A stretch of 44,212 bases of DNA, taken from positions 1 through 44,212 of the forward strand of contig JAAYLC010000174.1 in assembly GCA_012522045.1 (NCBI GenBank), in the 5' to 3' direction. The DNA comes from Bacteroidota bacterium (lineage in GTDB: Bacteria; Bacteroidota; Bacteroidia; Flavobacteriales; Flavobacteriaceae). Position numbers and translations under genes: made by a program. The notes beneath the pieces are model-generated. The model saw nothing but the letters and a program-made list of their open reading frames with translations, was not told the DNA's origin and made no database searches. Positions 18,160 to 27,964 of this stretch are shown piece after piece (the stretch's first letter is position 1; the number at the start of each line of letters is the position of its first letter).

Positions 18160-19689
18160 TTATTCCCATTCTATTGTTGCAGGCGGTTTTGAACTGATGT
18201 CATAAACAACTCTATTCACGCCTTCCACATTATTTATTATAGCATTGCTCACTTCGTGTAAAAACGCGTAAGGCAATTCAATCACATCGGCGGTCATTCC
18301 GTCTATCGATTGTATTACCCGAAGTGCAACCACACGTTCATACGTACGTTGATCTCCTTTTAATCCGACACTGTTTATCGGCAACAATATGGCTGCAGCC
18401 TGCCAAACGGCATCGTATAAATTCCACGAACGTAATTTGTCAATCAGAATTGCATCTGCTTCTTGCAAGATACGAACTTTTTCGGCAGTAAGCTCTCCCA
18501 AAATTCGAACGCCCAAACCGGGACCGGGAAACGGATGTCTTCCGATTAAATCGGAATGGATTCCCAATGCTTTACCAACACGGCGAACCTCATCTTTGAA
18601 AAGCATTTTAAGCGGTTCGACGATTTGAAGTTTCATATAATCGGGAAGTCCGCCCACATTGTGGTGACTTTTTACGGCAACACTTTTTCCGTCAACGGAA
18701 ATGCTTTCAATAATATCCGGATAGATGGTTCCTTGTCCCAACCATTTTACATCTTCAATTTGATGGGCCTCGTCATCGAAAACTTCGATAAATACCCGTC
18801 CGATGATTTTTCGTTTTTGTTCCGGATCGGTAACTCCTTTTAGTGCTGTCAGAAAACGGTCGGAAGCATCTACTCCTTTAACGTTCAGACCCATATCTTT
18901 ATATTGGTGCAGTACGTTTTCAAATTCGTTTTTTCGCAACAAACCGTGATTTACAAAAATACAGTACAAATTATCTCCGATGGCGCGATTTAGTAACACG
19001 GAAGTAACCGTAGAATCCACGCCGCCACTCAATCCGAGAACCACTTTGTCATTTCCCAAAGTTTCTTTTAATTCCCGAATGGATTCTTCGATAAACAACG
19101 CAGGAGTCCACGATGGGTCTAATTTTCCTGTATGAATCAAAAAGTTTTCCAACATGCGTTTGCCATCGTTGGTCTGATGAATTTCCGGATGAAAGAAGAC
19201 GCCATAAATATTTTGATTTTTTATTTTAAAAGCGGCAATTTCATCGTCGGTGGTGTGTGCCAATGCTTCAATTTGGTCAGAAAGCGTCACATTGTGGTAC
19301 TGTTCCCGCATCCATACCTGGAGGTCGGTGACATTTTGAAAAAATGAATCTTTTTTAAGATTGTCTTTCAAGTGTTTTTTGCCGTATCCGTCAATTGGTT
19401 TAGCCGATTCCACACTGCCGCCAAAGTGATTCAGAAGCAATTGAGCGCCGAACGCAATTCCCAAAACCGGAACCTTGTCTAATAAGGAAGCAATCTGAGG
19501 ACTTAGCGAGTTGCCCTTGGAAATAGCGTCGGTACTTCCGGAAAGGATAACCGCATTAAAAGAATCAATGTCTTCAGGAGGTGCATTGAACGGGTAAATT
19601 TCACAGAAAATATTCAACTCGCGAACGCTTCGAGCAATTAACTGTGTGTAGGGAGAACCATAATCGAGAATAAGAACTTTGTTTTTCAT
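18160..19689 (-). CDS. guaA: GMP synthase with a mutated glutaminase active site
   Basis: GuaA aminates XMP to GMP. The 509-residue protein has the usual layout. The synthase half looks normal: PP-loop [10 protein letters not shown] near 221-230, [17 protein letters not shown] near 392, and the C-terminus KPPATIEWE. The N-terminal glutaminase does not. The nucleophile motif, usually G-(I/V)-C-Y-G-x-Q, reads GIAFGAQ, with Ala79 (codon GCG at 19455-19453) in place of Cys. SGGP is SGST near 50, and VWMSH is VWMRE at 125-129. His167 and Glu169 (FFHPEI) remain. I infer that it cannot hydrolyse glutamine and must use free ammonia or an unseen partner. It follows bshC by 28 bases. Confidence 0.93.
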   Translation of the reverse strand: MKNKVLILDYGSPYTQLIARSVRELNIFCEIYPFNAPPEDIDSFNAVILSGSTDAISKGNSLSPQIASLLDKVPVLGIAFGAQLLLNHFGGSVESAKPIDGYGKKHLKDNLKKDSFFQNVTDLQVWMREQYHNVTLSDQIEALAHTTDDEIAAFKIKNQNIYGVFFHPEIHQTNDGKRMLENFLIHTGKLDPSWTPALFIEESIRELKETLGNDKVVLGLSGGVDSTVTSVLLNRAIGDNLYCIFVNHGLLRKNEFENVLHQYKDMGLNVKGVDASDRFLTALKGVTDPEQKRKIIGRVFIEVFDDEAHQIEDVKWLGQGTIYPDIIESISVDGKSVAVKSHHNVGGLPDYMKLQIVEPLKMLFKDEVRRVGKALGIHSDLIGRHPFPGPGLGVRILGELTAEKVRILQEADAILIDKLRSWNLYDAVWQAAAILLPINSVGLKGDQRTYERVVALRVIQSIDGMTADVIELPYAFLHEVSNAIINNVEGVNRVVYDISSKPPATIEWE

Positions 19690-19717
19690 GGTGAAGGAAT
19701 TTGGGTTTAAATTATAC

Positions 19718-21313
19718 TTATAGCGTTATTATTTTGAAGTTAAAGTCCTGAGGGTCGAGTTCAGCTTTGAGAATATCCATTAATTGGGTTCCGTTTTCTA
19801 TATAAAATTCAGAAAAATTGTGATGGCGTTCTTGAAGGGATTGCTGAGGAAATAATTCATCTTGAATAGAAAGGATGCGGTTAATGGTATCGGAAAACTT
19901 TCGTTTTTGAGCTCGGAGCAGACGTTTTTCCAATTTGTTAAGTCCGTTCAATTGCTTTTTCTCCTGAGCCGCTACTGCACCGAGGAAGGAAGCGTCGGTT
20001 ATTTCTGCAATAGCATACAATTGTTGAAATTGATTTTGAAGATGTTCCTTTTGTGTCGAAAAGTCGATGGGAATCGGCGACAATTCATAGGTGAGGTCAG
20101 TGGTTAATTGTTCTTTGGAAAGAAACAATTTATCGACGGCAACATTTAATTTATTCAGTTTGTCAATCCATTTTTGTTGGATTAATAAAACCGAGTTACG
20201 CAATACTAAAATAGGAAAGGGCACGTCCACCTGATGAAAATAATCTTTTAGTTGAAACCAGTAAGCCAGTTCGCCACCGCCACCGATATAACATAAATTC
20301 GGCAAAATAACCTCTTGATATAAAGGTCGTAAAAGTGCATTTGGAGAAAATCGTTCCGGATAATTTTGTAATTCGTCCAAAATTTCATCTTTGGTGAACG
20401 CAATGGAAGTATTGAGAACGTGATACCGATTTTCTTGATAGACAATGCGTTCACGGATGTTTTTGTTCAAATAAAATAAATTGATTTCACGCGGATGAAC
20501 CTGTTCGGGATATCCTTTTTCGGTTAATCGTTTTGTAGTTTCTGTAATCGCGTGAAAACTTAACCGATTTTCCAGCTCTTCTTTTACATAAGGAGCAAAA
20601 CAGGCTTTCAATTCTTTGTCGTTCCCATCCACAATGACCAATCCGTACGTCCTGAAAAGTTGATTGGCAATGTATCGCGTGGCTTGGTCTAAGGTTTTGT
20701 GAGTTACGTAAGCTTCTTGAAAAAGCTTGGATAGTTTTTGTCCGTTTTCCCTCTGCCCAAATTCTTTTTGAAGGCATCTCGAAAAGGCTTCCAATCCTGC
20801 TGTGCTGAGTTCTCCCACCGCACCGGAAGCTTCGCTGTTCCAGGTAATTTTATTGTTTCTGAAATAAAAATGGTTGATTTCTTCAAAATCGTGGTCTTCT
20901 GTTGCCATCCAAAAAATCGGCACAAAGTGATGGTTCGGATACGCTTTTTTTAACCGTTCTGTAAGGTTGATGACCGAAAATATTTTATACAAAAAATACA
21001 GCGGACCGGTGAACAAATTCAATTGATGGCCGGTGGTAACCGTAAAGGTGTTTTCTTCTTTTAACAAATCAATATTTGCCAATGTGGATTGCGACAACGT
21101 GTGCTCTCCATATTGATAAAGGATTCGTTTTGCAAGAAGGCGACGTGTTTGAAGTGGGATTTTTTTCTGTTTTTCATCCATTTGCGCTTGGAAAGCCTCA
21201 AGTGTCGGAAAATGATTGTAAAAAGGTTTCAACTGTTCATTTTCTTCCAAGTAATCACATATAAGCTTTGAGAAGTATCCTGTGTCTTTGTAAGAAAGCG
21301 TTTGGATGGACAT
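19718..21313 (-). CDS. bshC: Bacillithiol biosynthesis cysteine-adding enzyme
   Basis: BshC joins cysteine to glucosaminyl-malate in the last step of bacillithiol synthesis. The protein is 531 aa from ATG 21313, the family's normal length. Family segments include [19 protein letters not shown] near residue 110 and [20 protein letters not shown] near 145 (read in parts), then [13 protein letters not shown] and a C-terminal coiled coil near 440-500. The frame extends upstream to 21406, but that stretch contains the -7 box, so the shorter start is chosen. It leads a six-gene minus-strand run ending in the DUF3820 gene. Confidence 0.92.
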   Translation of the reverse strand: MSIQTLSYKDTGYFSKLICDYLEENEQLKPFYNHFPTLEAFQAQMDEKQKKIPLQTRRLLAKRILYQYGEHTLSQSTLANIDLLKEENTFTVTTGHQLNLFTGPLYFLYKIFSVINLTERLKKAYPNHHFVPIFWMATEDHDFEEINHFYFRNNKITWNSEASGAVGELSTAGLEAFSRCLQKEFGQRENGQKLSKLFQEAYVTHKTLDQATRYIANQLFRTYGLVIVDGNDKELKACFAPYVKEELENRLSFHAITETTKRLTEKGYPEQVHPREINLFYLNKNIRERIVYQENRYHVLNTSIAFTKDEILDELQNYPERFSPNALLRPLYQEVILPNLCYIGGGGELAYWFQLKDYFHQVDVPFPILVLRNSVLLIQQKWIDKLNKLNVAVDKLFLSKEQLTTDLTYELSPIPIDFSTQKEHLQNQFQQLYAIAEITDASFLGAVAAQEKKQLNGLNKLEKRLLRAQKRKFSDTINRILSIQDELFPQQSLQERHHNFSEFYIENGTQLMDILKAELDPQDFNFKIITL

Positions 21314-21364
21314 ATTGGGTTTAAAAATCAGACAAAAATAATTCTTTTGATTTTCATGAGTGTG

Positions 21365-21372
21365 CAAATATA
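21365..21372 (-). promoter_or_regulatory. -7 box of the bshC-guaA operon
   Basis: On the minus strand this reads TATATTTG, a perfect -7 box, 51 bases before the chosen bshC ATG. No good TTTG lies at the -33 position. It falls inside the upstream extension of the bshC frame and so helps fix the start. Confidence 0.55.
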
Positions 21373-21460
21373 CGTTAATCTTAAAAAAAATTGACACTTT
21401 TGCCAAATGTATTTAAATTAAAAATCTTTCTTTAGTTTAGCTTCCAAATTTGTACCTCCG

Positions 21461-23923
21461 ATGAAAAGAATTTTTTCGCTTCTGTTTATAGTTTTTACTG
21501 TTAATATCTATTCACAATTACAGTCTCCTTCCGAATTTTTAGGATATGAATTGGGAACGGAGTTTACCCGTCACAGTGATGTGGTGGCTTATTTTGAACA
21601 CGTCGCCTCCCAAAGCAATTTGGTTCGGTATCAAGATTACGGAAAAACTTACGAGCGCAGAAGGCTTACGTATGCAGTAATTTCTTCGGAAGAAAATTTA
21701 AAAAACTTGGAGCAGCATCGCACAGCCAATTTAAAAAATGCCGGATTATTGCCCGGTGCTGCGTCCCCGGATAAAACCATTGTTTGGTTGAGTTACAATG
21801 TACACGGAAACGAAGCTTCGTGCACTGAAGCTGCAATGAATACCATTTATGAATTGATAACAAATCACACGGATTATTTGGAGAATGTCATCGTTATTAT
21901 GGACCCGAATGTAAATCCTGATGGTAGAGATCGGTATGTCAATTGGTACAACCAAGTGAGAGCAACACCTTACAACGCTTCTCAAGATGCAGCTGAACAT
22001 TACGAACCCTGGCCGGCGGGGAGACCCAATCACTATCTGTTTGATTTAAACCGCGACTGGGTGTGGGCAAGTCAGGTTGAAACACAGCAAAGATTGAAAG
22101 TATATAACCAATGGATGCCGCATATTCATGTTGATTTTCACGAGCAATTTATAAACAATCCGTATTATTTTGCTCCCGGAGCCGAACCGTATCATGAAAT
22201 GCTAACGCCGTGGCAACGTGAATTTCAACATACCATTGGGAGAAACCATGCGAAATACTTTGACCGCGAAGGTTGGCTTTATTTTACACGAGAAAGTTTT
22301 GATTTGCTCTATCCGAGTTATGGCGATACTTATCCGCTTTTCAACGGTGCCATTGGGATGACTTATGAACAAGCCGGACACGGAAAAGCAGGGTTGGGAA
22401 TTATCAATGATGAAGAAGTGGAACTTACGCTTATTGACCGTATTGCGCATCATACCACTACCGGATTGTCAACCATTGAAGTAGCGTCAAAAAATGCAGC
22501 GCACTTAAACAGTGAATTTCAGAAGTTTTTCAATAATGACAATTTGAAATATAAAAGTTTTGTCCTTCAGGGAAATCCTGACCATATAAAAGCACTGACA
22601 AACCTCTTAGACATTCATGAAATTTTTTACGGTTTTGTTTCCGATGCAACGGTTAGAGGTTATCATTACCAATCAGGAAAAAATATGACTTTAAAAACGG
22701 ATCATGCGTTGGTAGTCAGCACCAATCAACCGAAAGGAAAATTGGTTCACGTGCTTTTTGAACCTCAAACACAACTTTCAACCCCGGTAACTTATGATAT
22801 TACGGCGTGGAGTCTTGCGTATGCTTTTGGTTTGGATGCCGTAGCCAGTACGCGTTTGGTTACAGCCGAAAATGAGGAAACAGCTTTTGTGGCAAATCAA
22901 CCGGTCCAAAATGCTGCCGGATATCTTTCAAAATGGAATAGTGTAAAAGATGCACAATTTATGACAGCCCTTTTAGAAGAAGGCATTAAGGTTCGTTTTT
23001 CTGAAAAAGAATTGAGTTTTGGCGGAAGTGAGTTTGGTCGGGGGAGTTTGATTATTACCCGAAGTGACAATAAAAATTTAGAAGATTTTGACAATAAGCT
23101 AATTGCAATCGCCAACAAACACAAACGCCCATTGTATGCTTCCGAAACCAGTTATGCAGACAACCTCACCGATTTCGGCTCGCAATATGTTCATTTGATA
23201 AAAAATAAAAAAGTGGCAATTTTGACCGGCGATGGAATTTCTTCCTTAAACTATGGTCAATTATGGCATTTTTTTGAAAATGAACTTGCATTTTCATTTA
23301 CTGCAATTCACACAAAACATATTGCTAACATCCAATGGTCCGATTATGATGTGTTGATTCTGCCTGATGGAAACTACAAATTTGTAGATGACGAAAGTTT
23401 TAAAATGTTGGATCAATGGGTATCCAAAGGAGGTCGAATTCTTGCCTTTCAAAACGCAATCGAATTATTTAACGATAAAGAAGGCTATGATTTGAAAAAA
23501 AATAAGGATGAAGATAAGGAGAAAGAAAAGACGGGAAATCTGATTCCATACGCTGAAAGGGAAAAACACAGCACCAAGGATTTCATTACCGGCAGTATTT
23601 TCAAAGTAACATTGGATACGACCCATCCGTTGGCTTTTGGAATGGAAGAGGTTTATTACTCCTTAAAACTCGGCAGTAAATCGTATAAATTATTGGAAAA
23701 AGGCTACAATGTCGGATACATCGGTGATGAGGTTGAAAATGTTTCCGGATTTGCAGGCGAAGCTGCAAAAGAAAAATTGAAGAATTCAATCGTATTTGCC
23801 GAGGCGAAAAAAGGACGCGGAAGTGTGGTTTATTTTGTGGACGATGTAACCTTCCGTTCTTTCTGGCAAAACGGGAAATTGCTTTTGATAAACGGCGTTT
23901 TTTTAACTCCGCTTTCGTACTAG
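21461..23923 (+). CDS. M14 family zinc carboxypeptidase, secreted
   Basis: An 820-residue protein with a signal peptide (cleaved near residue 18, NIYSQ). The M14 peptidase domain spans about 25-340. Zinc ligands are H115 and E118 in NVHGNEAS and H227 in VDFHEQ. The catalytic Glu is E303 in MTYEQAG. DPNVNPDGRDRY near 148-159 is the substrate-pocket stretch. Residues ~575-820 look like a class I glutamine-amidotransferase-like fold (VAILTGDGIS ... LILPDGNY ... GGRILAFQNA). This combination is known in Bacteroidota M14 enzymes. It lacks a type IX sorting tail, so it is probably periplasmic. Its stop shares CTAG with the convergent regulator. Confidence 0.9.
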   Translation: MKRIFSLLFIVFTVNIYSQLQSPSEFLGYELGTEFTRHSDVVAYFEHVASQSNLVRYQDYGKTYERRRLTYAVISSEENLKNLEQHRTANLKNAGLLPGAASPDKTIVWLSYNVHGNEASCTEAAMNTIYELITNHTDYLENVIVIMDPNVNPDGRDRYVNWYNQVRATPYNASQDAAEHYEPWPAGRPNHYLFDLNRDWVWASQVETQQRLKVYNQWMPHIHVDFHEQFINNPYYFAPGAEPYHEMLTPWQREFQHTIGRNHAKYFDREGWLYFTRESFDLLYPSYGDTYPLFNGAIGMTYEQAGHGKAGLGIINDEEVELTLIDRIAHHTTTGLSTIEVASKNAAHLNSEFQKFFNNDNLKYKSFVLQGNPDHIKALTNLLDIHEIFYGFVSDATVRGYHYQSGKNMTLKTDHALVVSTNQPKGKLVHVLFEPQTQLSTPVTYDITAWSLAYAFGLDAVASTRLVTAENEETAFVANQPVQNAAGYLSKWNSVKDAQFMTALLEEGIKVRFSEKELSFGGSEFGRGSLIITRSDNKNLEDFDNKLIAIANKHKRPLYASETSYADNLTDFGSQYVHLIKNKKVAILTGDGISSLNYGQLWHFFENELAFSFTAIHTKHIANIQWSDYDVLILPDGNYKFVDDESFKMLDQWVSKGGRILAFQNAIELFNDKEGYDLKKNKDEDKEKEKTGNLIPYAEREKHSTKDFITGSIFKVTLDTTHPLAFGMEEVYYSLKLGSKSYKLLEKGYNVGYIGDEVENVSGFAGEAAKEKLKNSIVFAEAKKGRGSVVYFVDDVTFRSFWQNGKLLLINGVFLTPLSY

Positions 23924-24687
23924 TAAAGCCAGCCTTTTTCTATTGCGTGATTAATCAACTCTAAAGCCGAATGTGTTCCTGTTTTTCGATGGATGTTTTT
24001 ACGGTGAGTTCCTACCGTTGCGATACTGATATTCAGAATGTCGGCAATTTCGGCAGTGGTAAGATTTTGTGCGATAAGATTAAAAATTTGAATTTCACGA
24101 TTGGTCAAAATGTTGTTGAAAGGAATTAATGGCGTATTTTCTTTCACATTATGAAAAGTGGGTTCGCCTTCCAATCCGATGAATGAAAGACTCATTTTTG
24201 CATCGTTTTTAAAAGAGGAAATATCCGTATGTACCACAAAATTCCGAAGCACGGAGCCGTCTTCATCGCTCTGAATAGTTATGGACTGTTGAAGAATGGA
24301 AATGTACTTTCCATCGGCTTTACGAATGCGATACGGATATTGTGATTTGTATTTCATGATTTTATCCGCAGGCAATTTCTTTTTAAATTCCACTACCCGC
24401 GATTCAAAATCAATAAAATGAGGCAAGTCGTCCGGATGGATGATATTCATCATTGATTCTATTGTGAAATTTTCACGGTCATAACCAATAACACGCGAAA
24501 TGGTATCGGAAACATATTCGATTTCAGCAAGGGGCGGCGCAAAAATAAAGAAGTAGAAATCCCCCACCTGGAAGATGTCTAATAATTTTTTGTAGAGCTC
24601 AACTTCCAACTGAAGTTTATCAATAGGTTTATAATTTCCTACTTCTTTCCAAATTTTTTGGACGTCAAAGAATAATTTATTTTTCAA
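23920..24687 (-). CDS. PAS domain LuxR-family transcriptional regulator
   Basis: A 255-residue cytoplasmic regulator. Residues ~40-165 form a PAS sensor (EYVSDTISRVIGYDRENFT ... IIHPDDLPHFIDF ... YRIRKADGKYISILQQS). Residues ~190-255 form a LuxR-type helix-turn-helix (LTNREIQIFNLIAQNLTTAE, then IADILNISIATVGTHRKNI). There is no receiver domain, so it senses directly through PAS rather than by phosphorylation. The ligand is unknown. It converges on the M14 gene with a 4-base overlap. The next upstream gene on the same strand is the hydrolase, 27 bases away. Confidence 0.9.
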   Translation of the reverse strand: MKNKLFFDVQKIWKEVGNYKPIDKLQLEVELYKKLLDIFQVGDFYFFIFAPPLAEIEYVSDTISRVIGYDRENFTIESMMNIIHPDDLPHFIDFESRVVEFKKKLPADKIMKYKSQYPYRIRKADGKYISILQQSITIQSDEDGSVLRNFVVHTDISSFKNDAKMSLSFIGLEGEPTFHNVKENTPLIPFNNILTNREIQIFNLIAQNLTTAEIADILNISIATVGTHRKNIHRKTGTHSALELINHAIEKGWLY

Positions 24688-24714
24688 ATATGTGGGGGAT
24701 ATTTTAGAGGTTGT

Positions 24715-25392
24715 TTAGACTGTTAGATGTTCGCCGATGCCTAGTAGATTTAGCGTTTTATTTTTATTTTTAAAAATTTGTTTTGACTTTTCGTGATCTA
24801 TTTCAATCATTTCAAACGAATCAAAATGCACTCCCATAATGTTGTCACATTCAATAAATGCTGCTGCCACTACCGCTTCTTCAATGTCCATGGTAAAATT
24901 TCCGCCAACCGGAAGAATTGCAAGATCCAATTTGTGAAACATCGGAATGAGCTTCATATCCATAGTAAGTGCGGTATCGCCGGCTAAATAAACAGTTTTT
25001 CCGTTAGCTTGAATGATAAATCCCATCGGATTTCCACCATAAGTTCCATCAGAAAATGAAGAAGAATGAATGGCTGAAACTGCTTTTACCGTTCCGAAAT
25101 CAAATTTCCAACTGCCTCCGTGATTCATTCCGTGTCCTTTAAAATCTTTGTTGCCGTAATACGTTACAATTTCATGATTTGAAATGATTGTGGCGTTTGT
25201 TCTTTTGATTATTCGTTCTACATCCAAAACATGATCGTAGTGCGCGTGAGTCAGCATAATGTAATCTGCCTTTAAGCTGTCCACATCAATGGAAGCTGCT
25301 TTTGGATTTCCACTGATAAATGGATCTACGATAATATGAATGTCATTAATTTCAATTCCCAAACAAGAATGTCCGTAATAGGTTATTTTCAT
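24715..25392 (-). CDS. Metal-dependent hydrolase, metallo-beta-lactamase fold (UPF0173-like)
   Basis: A 225-residue UlaG/UPF0173-type hydrolase. The dinuclear metal site is seen in THAHYDH near residues 48-54 (HxHxDH), with a further His in AIHSSS near 107, Asp in AGDTAL near 138 and His in GVHFDSF near 189. Family members are zinc or manganese hydrolases acting on phosphoesters, lactones or similar. The substrate here is unknown. No signal peptide is present. It is 27 bases upstream of the PAS-LuxR gene on the same strand, so the two may form an operon. Confidence 0.88.
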   Translation of the reverse strand: MKITYYGHSCLGIEINDIHIIVDPFISGNPKAASIDVDSLKADYIMLTHAHYDHVLDVERIIKRTNATIISNHEIVTYYGNKDFKGHGMNHGGSWKFDFGTVKAVSAIHSSSFSDGTYGGNPMGFIIQANGKTVYLAGDTALTMDMKLIPMFHKLDLAILPVGGNFTMDIEEAVVAAAFIECDNIMGVHFDSFEMIEIDHEKSKQIFKNKNKTLNLLGIGEHLTV

Positions 25393-25485
25393 TGCATTAG
25401 TTTTTAGCCCATAAAACTATAAAAAAAATGTAGAATCTGATTAAAATTCTCGTGTTTAGTCGTCGCTATTTTTTGGATTCTTATT

Positions 25486-26043
25486 TTACCAAGGCGCTCC
25501 GGGACTGTCAACTTCTTTAGTCAAATCAAAAACCACGGTAAAAACACGATCGCTTCCAATTCTTCTGAGATTGTAGGAAAATTCGTTTTCATCAATTGTT
25601 ATCCACCAAACGTTTGTGGCGGCTTGCGGTATCAGTGCAGCAGTTTCTGTATCGGCGGGAAACATTTGGAGTTCAGGCAACCCGCTGTTTGAACTGGTTC
25701 CGCCGTATTGGGTTACTTCTTCTTCGCTACCGTCAGGTAAACGATGGTCGTGTTTAAGTTTTATGTGGTGATTTTCATCAAGTGTCAAGACCCATGTTCG
25801 GGATTTGTCTTCGCCTACAAAAAAAGGAATGCGTATGGTTTTGTCTTCACAACTTCGCACGTGCATCACCAAGCGTTCGCCCACAAAACCGTCGCCTTCT
25901 TTGCCTCCTTCGGTAATTTTTCCTTCATAAGCTTTGCCGCAATGGGTTTTTAATTTATTCCAAAATGAAACAGAAGGAGCGGGTTCTTGTGCAATTCCCG
26001 AAAAAGACATCAACAATGCAATAAAGAATAAAGTTTTTTTCAT
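25486..26043 (-). CDS. Secreted protein of unknown function
   Basis: A 185-residue protein starting at ATG 26043, which gives a standard signal peptide (MKKTLFFIALLMSFSGIAQ). An upstream in-frame ATG at 26124 would overlap the ABC permease and is rejected. The mature protein has a C..K..Y.G.I motif (THCGKAYEGKI) and a second Cys in VRSCEDK. Near the C-terminus it reads NEFSYNLRRIGSDRVFTVVFDL, a segment I associate with a family common in Flavobacteriia but cannot name. It is the third gene of the ABC transporter run, 23 bases behind the permease. Confidence 0.75.
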   Translation of the reverse strand: MKKTLFFIALLMSFSGIAQEPAPSVSFWNKLKTHCGKAYEGKITEGGKEGDGFVGERLVMHVRSCEDKTIRIPFFVGEDKSRTWVLTLDENHHIKLKHDHRLPDGSEEEVTQYGGTSSNSGLPELQMFPADTETAALIPQAATNVWWITIDENEFSYNLRRIGSDRVFTVVFDLTKEVDSPGAPW

Positions 26044-26066
26044 TTTACTGAAATTTTGGTTGGTGA

Positions 26067-26909
26067 TTATAAATCTCTTCGTTTTAAAACATAATATGAG
26101 CCGTAAATAAAAATTGCCGTCCAAGCAAGAACGATAACTACGGATAGCAAACTTACATGATATTCTTTAGTAAATCCTTCGCCTAATTGTGTTGCTGCAG
26201 ATTGAATCACTCCTAACCTGGTGAACGGTTCGATAATCAAATTGCTCATTGCGTTTAACGGAAAAAATGAAGCTACGGTATCGGCGATGTTTGTATCTTT
26301 AAAAAATTGCCATTTCATCATTCCGTATACAAAGGTTTCGACGATGTTCCAAACAAATAAGAAACCTAAAGCAAAAGCAGAACGCTTTACCAACACTCCC
26401 AAGAACAAACAGAACGAGAAAAAAGCGATTAACTTTAAAAAATAGGCGCCTAAATATTCCATCCCGCTGAAAATAATTCCGATTTCTGTATAATCCGAAA
26501 AAATGAGTCCGAGAATAAGCGAGACGATAAAAACAAAAATTGTGGAAGCTGCCGAGAACAAAAGAATGGTCAGAAACTTTGAAAAAACAAATTGTTTTTT
26601 ACTCAGTCCGTCAATTAAATTCTGTTTTAAGGTTCGATAACTGTATTCATTGGTCATCATCGAGATAATGACAATTGCCAAAAACAATTTCAGAATTGCC
26701 GCGATATAGGTGTTAAAATGCCAAATAAACGGAAAATTAAAAATGCCCTGATCGGCTACCCGGAAATTAAAATCTCCAAAATTAAATTCGATAGAAGCAA
26801 TGAATGCAATGAAAGTAATAAGCACAAAATAAACAATAGAGATTATTTTTGCCGAGCGATTGTAACGAAGTTTGTAGAGCTCAATTTTAAGTAATCGGAT
26901 TGCTTCCAT
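26067..26909 (-). CDS. ABC-2 type transporter permease
   Basis: A 280-residue membrane protein with about six hydrophobic helices (near residues 20-40, 60-85, 108-135, 147-168, 172-192 and 250-273). It starts with IRLLKIELYKLRYNRSAK and has the NEYSYRTLKQNLIDGLSKKQF loop typical of ABC-2 permeases. It works with the ATPase encoded 4 bases upstream. Such pairs export drugs, lipids or peptides, or protect against antimicrobial peptides. The cargo cannot be inferred. Confidence 0.88.
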   Translation of the reverse strand: MEAIRLLKIELYKLRYNRSAKIISIVYFVLITFIAFIASIEFNFGDFNFRVADQGIFNFPFIWHFNTYIAAILKLFLAIVIISMMTNEYSYRTLKQNLIDGLSKKQFVFSKFLTILLFSAASTIFVFIVSLILGLIFSDYTEIGIIFSGMEYLGAYFLKLIAFFSFCLFLGVLVKRSAFALGFLFVWNIVETFVYGMMKWQFFKDTNIADTVASFFPLNAMSNLIIEPFTRLGVIQSAATQLGEGFTKEYHVSLLSVVIVLAWTAIFIYGSYYVLKRRDL

Positions 26910-26913
26910 GAAA

Positions 26914-27810
26914 TTAATTTTGTTGGGTGAGTTTTAAAAATTGTTCTTCCAAACTTTCTTTTCTTTTTACCAGATGAGATAAGACGACGCCTTTTTCAAA
27001 AAGGTATTTGTTTAATTCTGCTGCAGTAAGGTTTTTATCGGGATAAAAAAGAACCGAATCCCGAACAATCTGAACGGAATGAACATCCGGGTGGTGTTTT
27101 AAAACTTCTTTCAACCGATTGATATCTTCACTTTGAAGCGTAAAAAAACCGTGGCTTGCCGACATCCCTTCCACTGGACCGGTGTAGAGACTTTTTCCTT
27201 TTCGCAAAATGACTACGTGTGAACATACCTTTTCAACTTCATCCAAAAGATGGGATGCCAACAAAATAGTGGTTCCTTGTGAAGCAATGGTTTTGATAAT
27301 CTCGCGAATATGATGTATTCCCTGAGGGTCGAGTCCGTTCGTCGGTTCATCGAGAATCAGAATTTCCGGATTGTTCAACAGGGCAGAAGCTATGGCAAGG
27401 CGCTGTTTCATTCCCAATGAAAACGTATTGAATTTGCTGTCTTGACGTTCGGTCAATCCAACCAATTCAAGTTTTTCGGAAATCGTGGTGTAAGGAATGT
27501 TTTTTATTTGACAAACAAGTTCCAGATTTTGTCGGGCTGTCATGTACGGATAAAAATTGGGACGTTCGATGATGGCGCCAATTTTTTTAAGGGAATCTTC
27601 AATGGGTTGGCTTCCGTCAAACCAAACAAATTCGCCGGAAGTTTTATTTACAACATTCAGTACAATTCCTAAGGTGGTACTTTTTCCGCTACCGTTGGGA
27701 CCTAACAATCCGTAGATATTTCCTTTTTCAATCGTCAGTGAGAGGTCGTTAAGTGCGGTCAAGGAACCGTAGTGTTTGGTGAGGTTTCGGATGGTTAAAA
27801 TGGTATTCAA
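26914..27810 (-). CDS. ABC transporter ATP-binding protein
   Basis: A 298-residue ATPase subunit. Walker A is GPNGSGKST near residues 38-46, the signature is FSLGMKQRL near 132-140, and Walker B plus Glu is ILILDEPTNGLD near 150-161. The H-loop is in LLASHLL. The ~70-residue tail after residue 225 is typical of CcmA-like subunits. The start codon is TTG (27810-27808), because no ATG or GTG lies nearby in frame. It heads the three-gene export operon and is divergent from the cyclophilin-FKBP gene. Confidence 0.93.
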   Translation of the reverse strand: MNTILTIRNLTKHYGSLTALNDLSLTIEKGNIYGLLGPNGSGKSTTLGIVLNVVNKTSGEFVWFDGSQPIEDSLKKIGAIIERPNFYPYMTARQNLELVCQIKNIPYTTISEKLELVGLTERQDSKFNTFSLGMKQRLAIASALLNNPEILILDEPTNGLDPQGIHHIREIIKTIASQGTTILLASHLLDEVEKVCSHVVILRKGKSLYTGPVEGMSASHGFFTLQSEDINRLKEVLKHHPDVHSVQIVRDSVLFYPDKNLTAAELNKYLFEKGVVLSHLVKRKESLEEQFLKLTQQN

Positions 27811-27935
27811 GATTTGTGATTTTTAGGCAGTTATAAAGAAGACGCTATTGGAATCATTTTGTTACACAAAAACCACTTTTTTTATTGTAATTGTTCTTTC
27901 CCGAAAGTCTTTAAAGCGGTTTCTTTTCGATTGAC

Positions 27936-27943
27936 TACCTTTG
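27936..27943 (+). promoter_or_regulatory. -7 box of the cyclophilin-FKBP gene
   Basis: TACCTTTG, a perfect -7 box, 21 bases before the ATG at 27965. A possible upstream TTG start at 27941 lies inside this box and is therefore unlikely. Confidence 0.6.
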
Positions 27944-27964
27944 CAAGGTATTAAAAAAACAATT

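Noticed and set aside
21314-21406. N-terminal extension of bshC to 21406
   Set aside because: The extension contains the -7 promoter box and has no family similarity; ATG 21313 gives the normal 531-residue length.
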